This document shows positions 35,376 through 43,779 of a stretch of 64,000 nt of DNA, piece by piece (position 1 is the stretch's first letter; every line of letters starts with the position of its first letter). Origin of the DNA: Chitinophaga fulva (lineage in GTDB: Bacteria > Bacteroidota > Bacteroidia > Chitinophagales > Chitinophagaceae); the NCBI RefSeq assembly GCF_012927205.1, contig NZ_JABBGC010000004.1:1032485-1096484 (forward strand), read 5' to 3'. Under the pieces are notes generated by a model. It was not told the origin of the DNA and did not search any database. It saw only the letters and a list, made by a program, of their open reading frames with translations. The position numbers were made by a program, and so were the translations under genes.

Positions 35376-37598
35376 ATGCCCGGAACTAAAAACCTATTGC
35401 CCGTATTTCTATTGGCTGAACTTTTTCTGATAACGCCTGTACTGGCCCATGCACAACAATCAGCGAAGGATACTGTGCCGCCACCGAAAGTGCGTCAACT
35501 GTCAGAAATCTCTGTCGTGCAACAGAAAGCACTGGTAGAGCGCAAGACCGACCGTGTAATTTATAACGTGACCAGCAGCGTAACTGCTGCCGGCGCCAAC
35601 GGATTGGAGGTAATGGCCCGTGTGCCAGGATTACGGGTGACAGACAACCTGATCGCCATCGCCGGCAGAGGTGCAGTGAAGGTGATGATCAATGGACGGA
35701 TTATCCCGCTGGCAGGGGAGGACCTGCAACGGTACCTGAAGTCCATGTCAGCCGGGGAGATCGCCCGCGTGGAAGTGATGTCTAATCCGTCGGCCGCCTA
35801 TGACGCAGATGGCAATGCCGGCCTGATCAATATAGTAACGCGCCGCGACAGAAACCAGGGCTTCAGCGGGGAAATCCAGGCCAGTGGTAAACTGTCGGAC
35901 TATGGTTTCAAGCCCCTGTACGGCGTGACTAACTATGGTACAGCTGCGGCCGGAGGCAACTTTAGCTACAATACCAATAAATGGTCGTTCTATGGGAATC
36001 TCAACTATGAACACGGCCGCTTTCTGGAAGGCTTCGGCATAGACCTGCAATACCCGAACCAGTTCTGGTCACAGACAGATACCGGCAACTATAAAATCCG
36101 TAACCTCAACCTGGTGCTGGGAACGGATTACAAGATAAGTAACCGCACTACCATCGGGTTTAATTATAGCGGCGCCCGTACCGCTTACATTGGTGACGAT
36201 CACGTGAACAACCCGGTATACAACACCCGCGGCCAGCTCGATTCGCTGCTGAGGACTTTCGCTACGTATCAACCGGTAGCGTGGAGCACTGGGCTGAACC
36301 TCCACCTGGTGACAAGGCTGGATTCCAGCGGAAGACAGCTGTCTGTTGACGCGGATTATTTTAACTATTACCGTACCGATCAATCTGACTTTATCAGCCA
36401 GCGTTATGACGGAAAAGGAGACGCGATTGCCAATGGTACCACCAAATACTTTGATACCAACAAACAGGCGATCAATATTTACACCTTGAAAGCGGATCTG
36501 CAATGGCCCACTGCGTTTGCTAATTACGCCTTCGGTGGAAAGCTGAGCTTTATCGATAACTACAGCAACGTTTTTTATTATAAAAATCTCCATGGTGAAA
36601 TGGAGTATGATAAAAACCTGAGTAACGAATACGACTATACGGAAAATACGCAGGCGGTATATGCCACTGCTTCTAAAGAGGCTGGTAAATGGAAACTCAA
36701 TGCCGGTCTGCGTATGGAAGCCACCCAAACGAAAGGCGTTTCCCATGTGCAGGACAAGACCATGAACAACAACTATGTGAAGCTGTTCCCGTCTTTCTCC
36801 GCCGCCTGGAATTACAATGACAATAACCATCTGGCTTTCACCTTCGGTAAACGTATTAACCGGCCGGTGTTCTGGGACCTGAACCCTTATAAATCGCTGA
36901 CTACCGCTTACAGCTACCTGGAGGGCAACCCGTATCTGCAGCCGGAATACAACAGCAACTTTGAGTTGTCGCACCACTGGCGCGAACGCTTTACTGCTGC
37001 TGCGTTCCTGAATATCACCAATAATGGCTTTAACCGCATCACGATGGCTATGCCGGATGATCACACCGTATATACCACACCGTTAAACTTTCTGAAGATA
37101 TACCGCTATGGCCTCTCTGCCAGCGCTACGCTGCAGCCGTTGCCCTGGCTGGAAAGCATCAACCAGGTAACTGGCTACCATACTGCCGCCCGCAGCGCCT
37201 TGCCGAACATTCCCAACATTGACGGCATGAGCCTGTACCTGGCTACCAATAACAACATCGCGCTCAATAAGCACAAAACCCTGATGGCAGCGCTCAATTT
37301 CTGGTGCCAGTTCCCGGAAGTGGACCATAACGGCAAATCCAACACCTATTACAATATGGACCTTGGCATTAAAGCCCTCTGCCTGCAAAACCGCATGAGC
37401 ATTGCGCTCAACGGGGCAGACCTCTTCCGGTCCAGTGCCAGTATAGTGCGTTCGGAAGTGAATTACATCCCACAGACATTTACACATTTCCAGGTGAACC
37501 GTCATATACGCCTCTCCGTTAGTTATAAGCTGGGACAGTCCACCCGTAAGCGGGAGATACGGGGTACCGGCAACGAGGAAGAAAAGAAACGGACGTAA
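35376..37598 (+). CDS. Outer-membrane beta-barrel (TonB-receptor-like) protein
   Basis: 740 residues from the ATG at 35376 (MPGTKNLLPVFLLAEL). The signal peptide is followed by a plug domain: RVIYNVTSSVTAAGANGLEVMARVPGL, GAVKVMINGR, and the VEVMSNPSAAYDADGNAGLINIVT end of the plug. The remainder is a beta-barrel of the Bacteroidota outer membrane beta-barrel family (PF14905). Related proteins usually carry an N-terminal carboxypeptidase-like domain of about 90 residues, which is absent here. The ligand is unknown. There is no SusD partner, so it is a stand-alone receptor. Confidence 0.9.
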   Translation: MPGTKNLLPVFLLAELFLITPVLAHAQQSAKDTVPPPKVRQLSEISVVQQKALVERKTDRVIYNVTSSVTAAGANGLEVMARVPGLRVTDNLIAIAGRGAVKVMINGRIIPLAGEDLQRYLKSMSAGEIARVEVMSNPSAAYDADGNAGLINIVTRRDRNQGFSGEIQASGKLSDYGFKPLYGVTNYGTAAAGGNFSYNTNKWSFYGNLNYEHGRFLEGFGIDLQYPNQFWSQTDTGNYKIRNLNLVLGTDYKISNRTTIGFNYSGARTAYIGDDHVNNPVYNTRGQLDSLLRTFATYQPVAWSTGLNLHLVTRLDSSGRQLSVDADYFNYYRTDQSDFISQRYDGKGDAIANGTTKYFDTNKQAINIYTLKADLQWPTAFANYAFGGKLSFIDNYSNVFYYKNLHGEMEYDKNLSNEYDYTENTQAVYATASKEAGKWKLNAGLRMEATQTKGVSHVQDKTMNNNYVKLFPSFSAAWNYNDNNHLAFTFGKRINRPVFWDLNPYKSLTTAYSYLEGNPYLQPEYNSNFELSHHWRERFTAAAFLNITNNGFNRITMAMPDDHTVYTTPLNFLKIYRYGLSASATLQPLPWLESINQVTGYHTAARSALPNIPNIDGMSLYLATNNNIALNKHKTLMAALNFWCQFPEVDHNGKSNTYYNMDLGIKALCLQNRMSIALNGADLFRSSASIVRSEVNYIPQTFTHFQVNRHIRLSVSYKLGQSTRKREIRGTGNEEEKKRT

Positions 37599-37629
37599 CG
37601 TTTTACCTTCCGGACAGGCGATGGGCCAG

Positions 37630-37705
37630 TTTGATTTCCGTGATTCATTATTATTTTGATTCCCACGAATCATTATTTCGATTTCCGCGATTGATCATTT
37701 CGATT
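37630..37705 (+). repeat. Short imperfect tandem repeats
   Basis: Three to four units of about 23-25 bases each containing TTGATT or TCGATT, then CC and GAAT/GATT, then CATTAT or CATT (starting near 37630, 37655, 37678 and 37700). They lead directly into the REP-like element at 37706. Origin unknown. Confidence 0.5.
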
Positions 37706-37760
37706 CCCCGGGCTGGAAGCCCGGGGCTATGATGTTATTCAGGCTGTTTCTCAGAAAGTA
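37706..37760 (+). repeat. REP-like element, copy A
   Basis: Hairpin CCCCGGGC...GCCCGGGG followed by a tail starting CTATGATGTTATTCAGG and then TTTCTCAGAAA. It is the inverted partner of copy B at 37915-37970, sharing both hairpin and tail. Such paired GC-rich palindromes with conserved tails are typical of REP/BIME sequences spread by RAYT-type transposases. Confidence 0.7.
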
Positions 37761-37914
37761 CAAAACAAATGTTCATTGTTTTTTCTCTCGAGGTTTCTGC
37801 CATGGCTTCTTCTTTTCTGAAAACCGAAACAATCAATCACAGGAATTGGAGTGGTCCATTAAGTAGAAAACCAATATATACTGCCAGGAATCAAAATACC
37901 CCCATTTTAGTGTT

Positions 37915-37970
37915 GTATTTTTCAGAGAAAAACCCTGAATAACATCTTAGCCCAGGGCTTCAGCCCTGGG
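37915..37970 (-). repeat. REP-like element, copy B (inverted)
   Basis: On the minus strand: hairpin CCCAGGGC...GCCCTGGG, then CTAAGATGTTATTCAGG and TTTCTCTGAAAA. It aligns with copy A along about 55 bases. The two are in opposite orientation with about 155 bases between, which contain no gene. Together they could be one small non-autonomous element. Confidence 0.7.
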
Positions 37971-38002
37971 AACGGGAAATGGAAAAATCGTGGCAAATTA
38001 AA

Positions 38003-38033
38003 ATTGAACAGTTGTTTAAAAAGGTTGTTCAAA
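38003..38033. promoter_or_regulatory. Candidate TetR operator 1
   Basis: A 31-bp site with outer arms TTGAACA and TGTTCAA, starting ATTGAACAGTT and ending TTCAAA. It matches 25 of 31 bases of the site at 38707-38737 before the TolC gene. It lies just upstream of a TAGCTTTG promoter box (38050-38057) for the TetR gene, so autorepression is likely. Confidence 0.6.
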
Positions 38034-38049
38034 TTCCGAAATATTGTTT

Positions 38050-38057
38050 TAGCTTTG
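38050..38057 (+). promoter_or_regulatory. Candidate -7 promoter box of the TetR gene
   Basis: TAGCTTTG fits the Bacteroidota TAnnTTTG box and lies 17 bp after operator 1 and 17 bp before the ATG. The -33 region would overlap operator 1. Confidence 0.4.
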
Positions 38058-38073
38058 GATTAAAATCAGGCAT

Positions 38074-38685
38074 ATGGCAGGAAAAAAGGAACAGGACGCC
38101 AGTACAGAAGAAAAGATACTGGCAGCAGCGCGGGTAGTATTTACCCGTAAAGGATTTGCGGCCACCAAGGTGCGTGACATCGCTGCCGAGGCAGATATTA
38201 ACCTGTCGCTGGTCAATTACTATTTCCGCAGCAAAGAGAAACTGTTTGAAGTGGTGATGGCTGAAGCCGTACAGAAGCTGGTGTTTGAGATCAGTACCTT
38301 TTTTAATGATGAACAGCTGAGCATCCCGGAAAAGATCACCAAGGCGGTCAATTACTACATTGACCTGTTGCTGGAAAACCCGGATTTTCCCTTGTTTTTG
38401 GTCAATGAAATCATTACGGGAGATGATATGTTTACCCGCTTTGCGCAGCAGAACACCTTGTTCCAGTCGCACCTGATCAGGCAATTATTTGCCATGAAAG
38501 AAGAAGGCAAACTGGCTGTCCACCCGGTGCATATCATGATGAACGTGATAGGACTGGTAGTGATGCCGTTTCTGGCGAGGCCTATCCTGGAACGCAACGA
38601 CCTGGTGAAAGACGGGGAGTTTGTAACGTTGATGAATGAACGGAGAATGCTAATCCCGTTGTGGCTGAAAGGTATGCTGGGGTAA
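38074..38685 (+). CDS. TetR-family regulator of the adjacent ABC efflux operon
   Basis: 203 residues. The N-terminal HTH is typical: KILAAARVVFTRKGFAATKVRDIAAEADINLSLVNYYFRSKEKLF. The C-terminal ligand domain is of the CecR/YbiH-like group. It is the first gene of a run continuing TolC, HlyD, two ABC ATPases and two permeases. This order matches E. coli cecR-ybhG-ybhF-ybhS-ybhR, where the regulator controls export of drugs such as chloramphenicol and cefoperazone. Two nearly identical 31-bp sites precede this gene and the TolC gene, as expected for self-control plus operon control. Confidence 0.9.
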   Translation: MAGKKEQDASTEEKILAAARVVFTRKGFAATKVRDIAAEADINLSLVNYYFRSKEKLFEVVMAEAVQKLVFEISTFFNDEQLSIPEKITKAVNYYIDLLLENPDFPLFLVNEIITGDDMFTRFAQQNTLFQSHLIRQLFAMKEEGKLAVHPVHIMMNVIGLVVMPFLARPILERNDLVKDGEFVTLMNERRMLIPLWLKGMLG

Positions 38686-38706
38686 CACCCCTTTTTTTGC
38701 TGATGG

Positions 38707-38737
38707 ATTGAACAGTTTTTTAAAACAATAATTCAAA
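38707..38737. promoter_or_regulatory. Candidate TetR operator 2
   Basis: Second copy of the 31-bp site, starting ATTGAACAGTT and ending ATTCAAA, 14 bp before the TolC gene. It has outer arms TTGAA and TTCAA and an inner GTTTT...AAAAC. It indicates an extra regulated promoter for the efflux genes. Confidence 0.6.
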
Positions 38738-38751
38738 CCGAATCATGCATC

Positions 38752-40023
38752 ATGAAAGTATGTAAACTGCTGGGTTGTATCATGATGTTGGCCGGGCTTA
38801 CGGCGCAGGCGCAGCAACAGGCGCTGACGCTCGAAACATGTTACGCCCTCGCCAGACAGAACTATCCGCTTATCAAACAGTACGATCTGATAGCCCGTAC
38901 CAGCCGCTATACGGTTGCCAATGCCGGTAAGCTGTACCTGCCGCAGCTGACGGTGTCCGGACAAGCCTCTTACCAATCAGAAGTGGTGAATTTTGCTGAA
39001 GTGCTGCCGCCTATCCCTGGCCTGAATCCACCGCAGCTCAGTAAAGACCAATACCGCTTACAGGCGGAACTGTCGCAACAAATCTATGATGGCGGCGTAA
39101 CCCGCTATCAGCAGGAGGCCAGCCGGGCCAACGAAAAAGTGCAGCAACAAAACCTGGAAGTCAGCCTCTATACCATCCGCGAAAGAGTCACCCAGCTGTA
39201 TTTTGCGGTGCTGCTCATGGATGCCCAGCTCCGGCAAAACGCCCTGCGGCGCAACAATCTGCAAAGCACGACCGATAAAATGAAAGCCGCCCTGGCTAAC
39301 GGTGTCGCCTATAGGAGCAATGTAGCGGAGCTACAGGCCGAAATCGTAAATGCCGATATGGCCACCACTGAATTCCGTGCTAACCGTAAAGCCTATCTGA
39401 AAATGCTGGCTACCTTTATTCATCAGCCGTTGAGCGATAGCGCTGTGCTGGCATATCCGGATGCGGCCCGCCCTGCGGAAGGTATCCACCGCCCTGAACT
39501 GGCGCTATATGATTATCAGCAGAAAACCTACGATGTGCAGGAGAGGCAGCTGAAATCTGCCTACCTCCCCAAACTGAATGCCTTCCTGCAAGGCGGCTAC
39601 GGACGGCCCACTCTCAATATTGTTAGCAATGACTTCGGTACCTGGTGGATGGGTGGCCTGCGGCTCAACTGGTCGCTCGGCAGCCTCTACTCCCTTAAAA
39701 ACAACCGCCGCCTCCTCGATATCAACCGCCATATGGTGGATGTCAACCGGGAAACATTCCTGCTCAATACCACGCTCACCATGCAGCAACAACAACAGGA
39801 TGTGGATAAGTACGCGGCCCTGATGGAACAGGACGATGAAGCGATCCGTCTGCGTTCGGCCGTACTGCAATCTGCCAGGGCGCAACTGGACAACGGTGTT
39901 ATTACCGTACATGAATATATCTCGCAGGTGAACGCGGAAAATCTGGCCAAACAGACACGTATCCTGCACGAAATACAGCTGCTACAGGCACAATACAACT
40001 ATAAAAACACTTCCGGGAACTGA
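38752..40023 (+). CDS. TolC-family outer-membrane efflux protein
   Basis: 423 residues with a signal peptide (MKVCKLLGCIMMLAGLTAQA). Two OEP repeats are rich in Gln and coiled coil (about 25-215 and 230-420), with the usual LTLETCYALARQNYPLIKQ start. It forms the outer-membrane channel for the tripartite ABC exporter encoded next. The gap to the HlyD gene is 15 bp. Confidence 0.92.
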   Translation: MKVCKLLGCIMMLAGLTAQAQQQALTLETCYALARQNYPLIKQYDLIARTSRYTVANAGKLYLPQLTVSGQASYQSEVVNFAEVLPPIPGLNPPQLSKDQYRLQAELSQQIYDGGVTRYQQEASRANEKVQQQNLEVSLYTIRERVTQLYFAVLLMDAQLRQNALRRNNLQSTTDKMKAALANGVAYRSNVAELQAEIVNADMATTEFRANRKAYLKMLATFIHQPLSDSAVLAYPDAARPAEGIHRPELALYDYQQKTYDVQERQLKSAYLPKLNAFLQGGYGRPTLNIVSNDFGTWWMGGLRLNWSLGSLYSLKNNRRLLDINRHMVDVNRETFLLNTTLTMQQQQQDVDKYAALMEQDDEAIRLRSAVLQSARAQLDNGVITVHEYISQVNAENLAKQTRILHEIQLLQAQYNYKNTSGN

Positions 40024-40038
40024 TTAATTTCTTGTAAC

Positions 40039-40980
40039 ATGAAATACCATCTCATTTGGATAGCAACCGCCGTGATGATGATAAGTGCCTGCGGGGACGG
40101 CAAACCGGCATATGACGCCTCCGGCAATTTCGAAGCGGATGAAGTGATCGTATCTGCCCAACAGAATGGCGAAATACTTTCCTTCCCGGTGAATGAAGGC
40201 GACAAACTTAACACCGGACAGGTAATCGGCCAAATTGATGTGACCATTCCGGCGCTGCAACAACAACAGGTACAGGCCTCCATTCACGCCCTCCGGGAGA
40301 AAACCAACAACCCACAGCCACAAGCCCAGCTGGTGGAACGGCAGCTGATCGTCCAGGAAGCACAGCTGCAGCAGCTGTACCGCGAAAGAAAAAGAACGGA
40401 GAACCTCGTGAAAAGCGACGCTGCCACCCAAAAGCAACTGGACGATATGAACGCGCAGGTGGACCAGCTGGAAAAACAACTGAACGTTACCCGGCAACAA
40501 CGCAACCTCTATAATTCCAATATCGCTACACAGAACCGCTCTATCCTCAGTGAACAGGCGCCGCTGGAAAAATCGATGGCGCAGTTTGGGGAGCAGGTCC
40601 GCAAAGGGCAGGTAGTCAATCCGGTGACCGGCGTAGTGCTTTCCCGTTACGCGCTGAAAGGTGAAATGGCCACTGTGGGCAAGCCATTATACAAAATCGC
40701 CAATATCGATACGCTGTTCCTGAAGGCTTACGTGACCGGTGTGACCCTGCCCAAAATCAAACTGGGACAGGAAGTACAGATACGCATTGATCAGGGGAAA
40801 AAAGATTACAAGACCTATCCCGGAACGATCACCTGGATTTCAGATAAGTCAGAGTTCACCCCCAAAACTATCCAGACAAAAAATGAAAGGGCCAATCTCG
40901 TATATGCGATCAAGGTAAGAGTGAAAAATGACGGCTATCTTAAAATAGGCATGTATGGGGAAATGCTGATCCATCAATAG
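40039..40980 (+). CDS. HlyD-family membrane-fusion protein (YbhG-like)
   Basis: 313 residues. The lipoprotein-type signal ends MISACGDGK. The biotinyl-lipoyl motif GEILSFPVNEGDKLNTGQVIGQID follows near residues 45-70. A long coiled-coil hairpin of Gln/Leu/Arg heptads (about 80-180) leads to the beta-barrel domain (about 200-313). It bridges the ABC permeases and the TolC channel. It is 7 bp before the first ATPase gene, in the order seen in ybhGFSR operons. Confidence 0.92.
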   Translation: MKYHLIWIATAVMMISACGDGKPAYDASGNFEADEVIVSAQQNGEILSFPVNEGDKLNTGQVIGQIDVTIPALQQQQVQASIHALREKTNNPQPQAQLVERQLIVQEAQLQQLYRERKRTENLVKSDAATQKQLDDMNAQVDQLEKQLNVTRQQRNLYNSNIATQNRSILSEQAPLEKSMAQFGEQVRKGQVVNPVTGVVLSRYALKGEMATVGKPLYKIANIDTLFLKAYVTGVTLPKIKLGQEVQIRIDQGKKDYKTYPGTITWISDKSEFTPKTIQTKNERANLVYAIKVRVKNDGYLKIGMYGEMLIHQ

Positions 40981-40987
40981 CAATAGC

Positions 40988-41923
40988 ATGAACGCAGTAG
41001 TACTGGACCATATTACCAAAACGTATGAAGCGGGCAAAGTGCTGGCAGTGGACGACGTGTCGCTGGAAGTGGCTGCGGGTGAGCTGTTTGGGCTGATTGG
41101 CCCGGACGGCGCCGGCAAGACTTCCATCTTCCGCATCCTTACCACGCTGCTGCTGCCGGACAAAGGCGCCGCATCTGTCAACGGACGGGATTGTGTGAAA
41201 GACTACAAGGCCATCCGTCGCAGCGTAGGATATATGCCTGGCCGGTTTTCCCTTTACCAGGACCTTACCGTGGCAGAGAACCTTCATTTCTTCGCCACCC
41301 TCTTTGGTACTACGATCGAAGCCAATTACGACCTTATCCGGGATATCTACGAACAGATCAAACCGTTCAGCGACCGCCGTGCGGGTAAGCTGTCCGGTGG
41401 CATGAAACAGAAGCTGGCACTGTGTTGCGCGCTGGTACACAAACCGGAAGTACTGTTCCTCGATGAACCAACTACCGGCGTGGATGCCGTGTCCCGCAAA
41501 GAGTTCTGGGAAATGCTGCGCACCCTGAAACAGCAGGGCATTACCATCGTGGTGTCTACACCTTACATGGATGAAGCAGTGCTCTGTGAACGCATTGCAC
41601 TCATACAGGGCGGCAAAATCATGTCCGTGGATACGCCTGCCAATGTGATCGCCACTTTTCCGGTGAAACTCTATGCGGTGAAGGCGGCTAATATCTATCG
41701 CCTGCTGACATCGCTGCGGGAAGATACTGCTATCGACAGTTGTTATGCTTTCGGGGAATATGTGCACGTGACTTTCCGGGATGACGCTGAGCCTGATTTA
41801 CAACAATGGCAGCAAAAGCTTACGGCACAAGGGCATGAACAGGTAGAAGCAAAAAAGATCAGTCCATCGATAGAAGACAGCTTTATCCGCCTTATGAATG
41901 AAAAACAAAATGGACAGCCATGA
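40988..41923 (+). CDS. ABC exporter ATPase, first of two (YbhF N-terminal half type)
   Basis: 311 residues. Walker A GPDGAGKTS at 38-46, signature LSGGMKQKLAL near 135, Walker B VLFLDEPTTGVD near 155-167, plus a C-terminal extension of about 90 residues. The Asp in the Walker A (GPDGAG) matches the first half of YbhF. In E. coli the two ATPase units are fused into one protein, and here they are separate genes overlapping by 4 bp (ATGA). Confidence 0.93.
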   Translation: MNAVVLDHITKTYEAGKVLAVDDVSLEVAAGELFGLIGPDGAGKTSIFRILTTLLLPDKGAASVNGRDCVKDYKAIRRSVGYMPGRFSLYQDLTVAENLHFFATLFGTTIEANYDLIRDIYEQIKPFSDRRAGKLSGGMKQKLALCCALVHKPEVLFLDEPTTGVDAVSRKEFWEMLRTLKQQGITIVVSTPYMDEAVLCERIALIQGGKIMSVDTPANVIATFPVKLYAVKAANIYRLLTSLREDTAIDSCYAFGEYVHVTFRDDAEPDLQQWQQKLTAQGHEQVEAKKISPSIEDSFIRLMNEKQNGQP

Positions 41924-42663
41924 ATGACAAGGTGATCGTATGTGAAGAACTGACGAAACAATTCGGCGATTTTGTGGCCGTTAATCATATATCCTTCGAC
42001 GTGAGGAAGGGAGAGATATTCGGTTTCCTCGGTGCTAATGGCGCCGGTAAAACCACGGCCATGCGTATTCTGTGCGGATTGTCATACCCTACCTCCGGTA
42101 AAGCCACCGTGGCTGGTTTTGATGTCTACAAACAACAGGAGTCCATCAAAAAGAACATCGGTTATATGAGCCAGAAGTTCTCCCTGTATGAAAACCTCAC
42201 CGTGGTGGAGAACATAGAATTCTTTGGGGGTGTATATGGCTTGTCATCAGCAGAAATACGCCGCCGCAGCGACCGGCTGGTGAATAAGCTGGGACTGGCA
42301 CCCGAAGCGAAGAAGCTCGTGGGTTCGTTGCCGTTAGGCTGGAAACAGAAGCTGGCTTTTTCTGTCGCCATTTTTCACGATCCGCAGATTGTCTTCCTGG
42401 ACGAGCCCACCGGTGGCGTGGACCCTATCACCCGGCGGCAGTTCTGGGATATGATTTACGAAGCTGCCGCCGCAGGTATCACCGTATTTGTAACCACCCA
42501 CTACATGGATGAAGCGGAGTATTGCAACCGCATCACGGTGATGGTAGACGGGAAAGTGGAAGCGCTGGATACGCCCGGTAACCTGAAAGCCAGGTTCCGT
42601 GCAGCTTCTATGGACGAAGTATTTTATCAACTGGCCCGCGGCGCTAAAAGGTCGGCCGATTAA
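41920..42663 (+). CDS. ABC exporter ATPase, second of two (YbhF C-terminal half type)
   Basis: 247 residues. Walker A GANGAGKTT at 38-46 and Walker B IVFLDEPTGGVDP are normal. The signature reads SLPLGWKQKLAF instead of LSGGQ. The same LPLG variant occurs in the second half of YbhF-type proteins, so it is probably a family trait rather than damage. It likely pairs as a heterodimer with the preceding ATPase. The stop is 9 bp before the first permease. Confidence 0.92.
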   Translation: MNDKVIVCEELTKQFGDFVAVNHISFDVRKGEIFGFLGANGAGKTTAMRILCGLSYPTSGKATVAGFDVYKQQESIKKNIGYMSQKFSLYENLTVVENIEFFGGVYGLSSAEIRRRSDRLVNKLGLAPEAKKLVGSLPLGWKQKLAFSVAIFHDPQIVFLDEPTGGVDPITRRQFWDMIYEAAAAGITVFVTTHYMDEAEYCNRITVMVDGKVEALDTPGNLKARFRAASMDEVFYQLARGAKRSAD

Positions 42664-42672
42664 AATGATGAT

Positions 42673-43779
42673 ATGAAACAGTTGTTGGTATTCATCAGGA
42701 AAGAGTTTTTTCATGTGTTCAGGGACAGACGTACCCTGCTGATCATGTTTGGCCTGCCGGTAGTGCAGATCGTGCTGTTCGGTTTTGCCCTTACCAGCGA
42801 AGTGAAAAATATAACCCTGACCGTTATAGATCAGGCGAGGGATGTGAATTCCACCCAGATCATCAACAAGATAAAATCATCGTCCTATTTTATCGTAGAC
42901 GAATCGGCGATCAACTATGACGCCGTAAGTACTGCTTTTAAAAAGGGCACTGCCAAGTGCGCATTGATTTTCCCCGCCGGGTTTGGCAACGATCTGCAAC
43001 ACGCCGGTCAGGCACAGGTGCAAATCCTCACAGACGGCTCCGATCCCAATATGGCCAAAACGGTGGTCAATTACCTGACATCTATTCTGACAGCGTATCA
43101 GCAGGAGATCAGTCCCGGGGCGCAGTTGCCTTACCGGATTATCCCTGAGCAACGCATGCTGTACAACGAGGAAGGAAACGGCTCGCTGAATTTTATCCCC
43201 GGCGTTATGGCATTGGTGCTGATGCTGGTGTGTACAGCGCTTACCTCGGTAGCAGTGGTACGCGAAAAAGAACTGGGCACCATGGAAATATTGCTGGTGT
43301 CGCCGTTTAAGCCGCTGTTAGTGTTGCTGGCGAAAGCGGTACCATACCTGGTGCTGTCACTCGCTAATTTCACGCTGATATTGGTGCTGGCTGTTTTTGT
43401 ATTGCATGTGGAAGTAAAAGGAAGCATCCTTTTATTGTTCCTGGTAAGCACGTTGTTTATCATCGCCTGTTTATCTATCGGGTTGATGATCTCTAATACC
43501 ACCAATTCCCAACAAACGGCCCTGTTATTATCGATGATGGGGATGATGATACCCACGCTGATTTTTACCGGGTTTATGTTTCCGTTGGAGAATATGCCGT
43601 GGATATTCCAGATGATCTCTTATGTGGTGCCTGCCCGCTGGTATTTCCTGATCATTAAGGCAGTGATGCTGAAGGGGCTTGGTTTTTCCTATATCTGGAA
43701 GGAAACGGCAGTATTGCTGGGGATGACGGTGGTGGCGCTCTCCGTCGCATTGAAGAACTTTAAAATCCGTTTGTCATGA
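42673..43779 (+). CDS. ABC-2 type exporter permease, first of two
   Basis: 368 residues of the ABC-2 membrane family (YbhS/YbhR-like). One N-terminal helix (VFRDRRTLLIMFGLPVVQIVLFG), a large periplasmic domain (about 45-170), then five C-terminal helices. The EKELGTMEILLVSPFKP coupling motif lies near 200. It overlaps the second permease by 4 bp. The likely substrates are hydrophobic compounds or drugs, by family analogy only. Confidence 0.92.
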   Translation: MKQLLVFIRKEFFHVFRDRRTLLIMFGLPVVQIVLFGFALTSEVKNITLTVIDQARDVNSTQIINKIKSSSYFIVDESAINYDAVSTAFKKGTAKCALIFPAGFGNDLQHAGQAQVQILTDGSDPNMAKTVVNYLTSILTAYQQEISPGAQLPYRIIPEQRMLYNEEGNGSLNFIPGVMALVLMLVCTALTSVAVVREKELGTMEILLVSPFKPLLVLLAKAVPYLVLSLANFTLILVLAVFVLHVEVKGSILLLFLVSTLFIIACLSIGLMISNTTNSQQTALLLSMMGMMIPTLIFTGFMFPLENMPWIFQMISYVVPARWYFLIIKAVMLKGLGFSYIWKETAVLLGMTVVALSVALKNFKIRLS

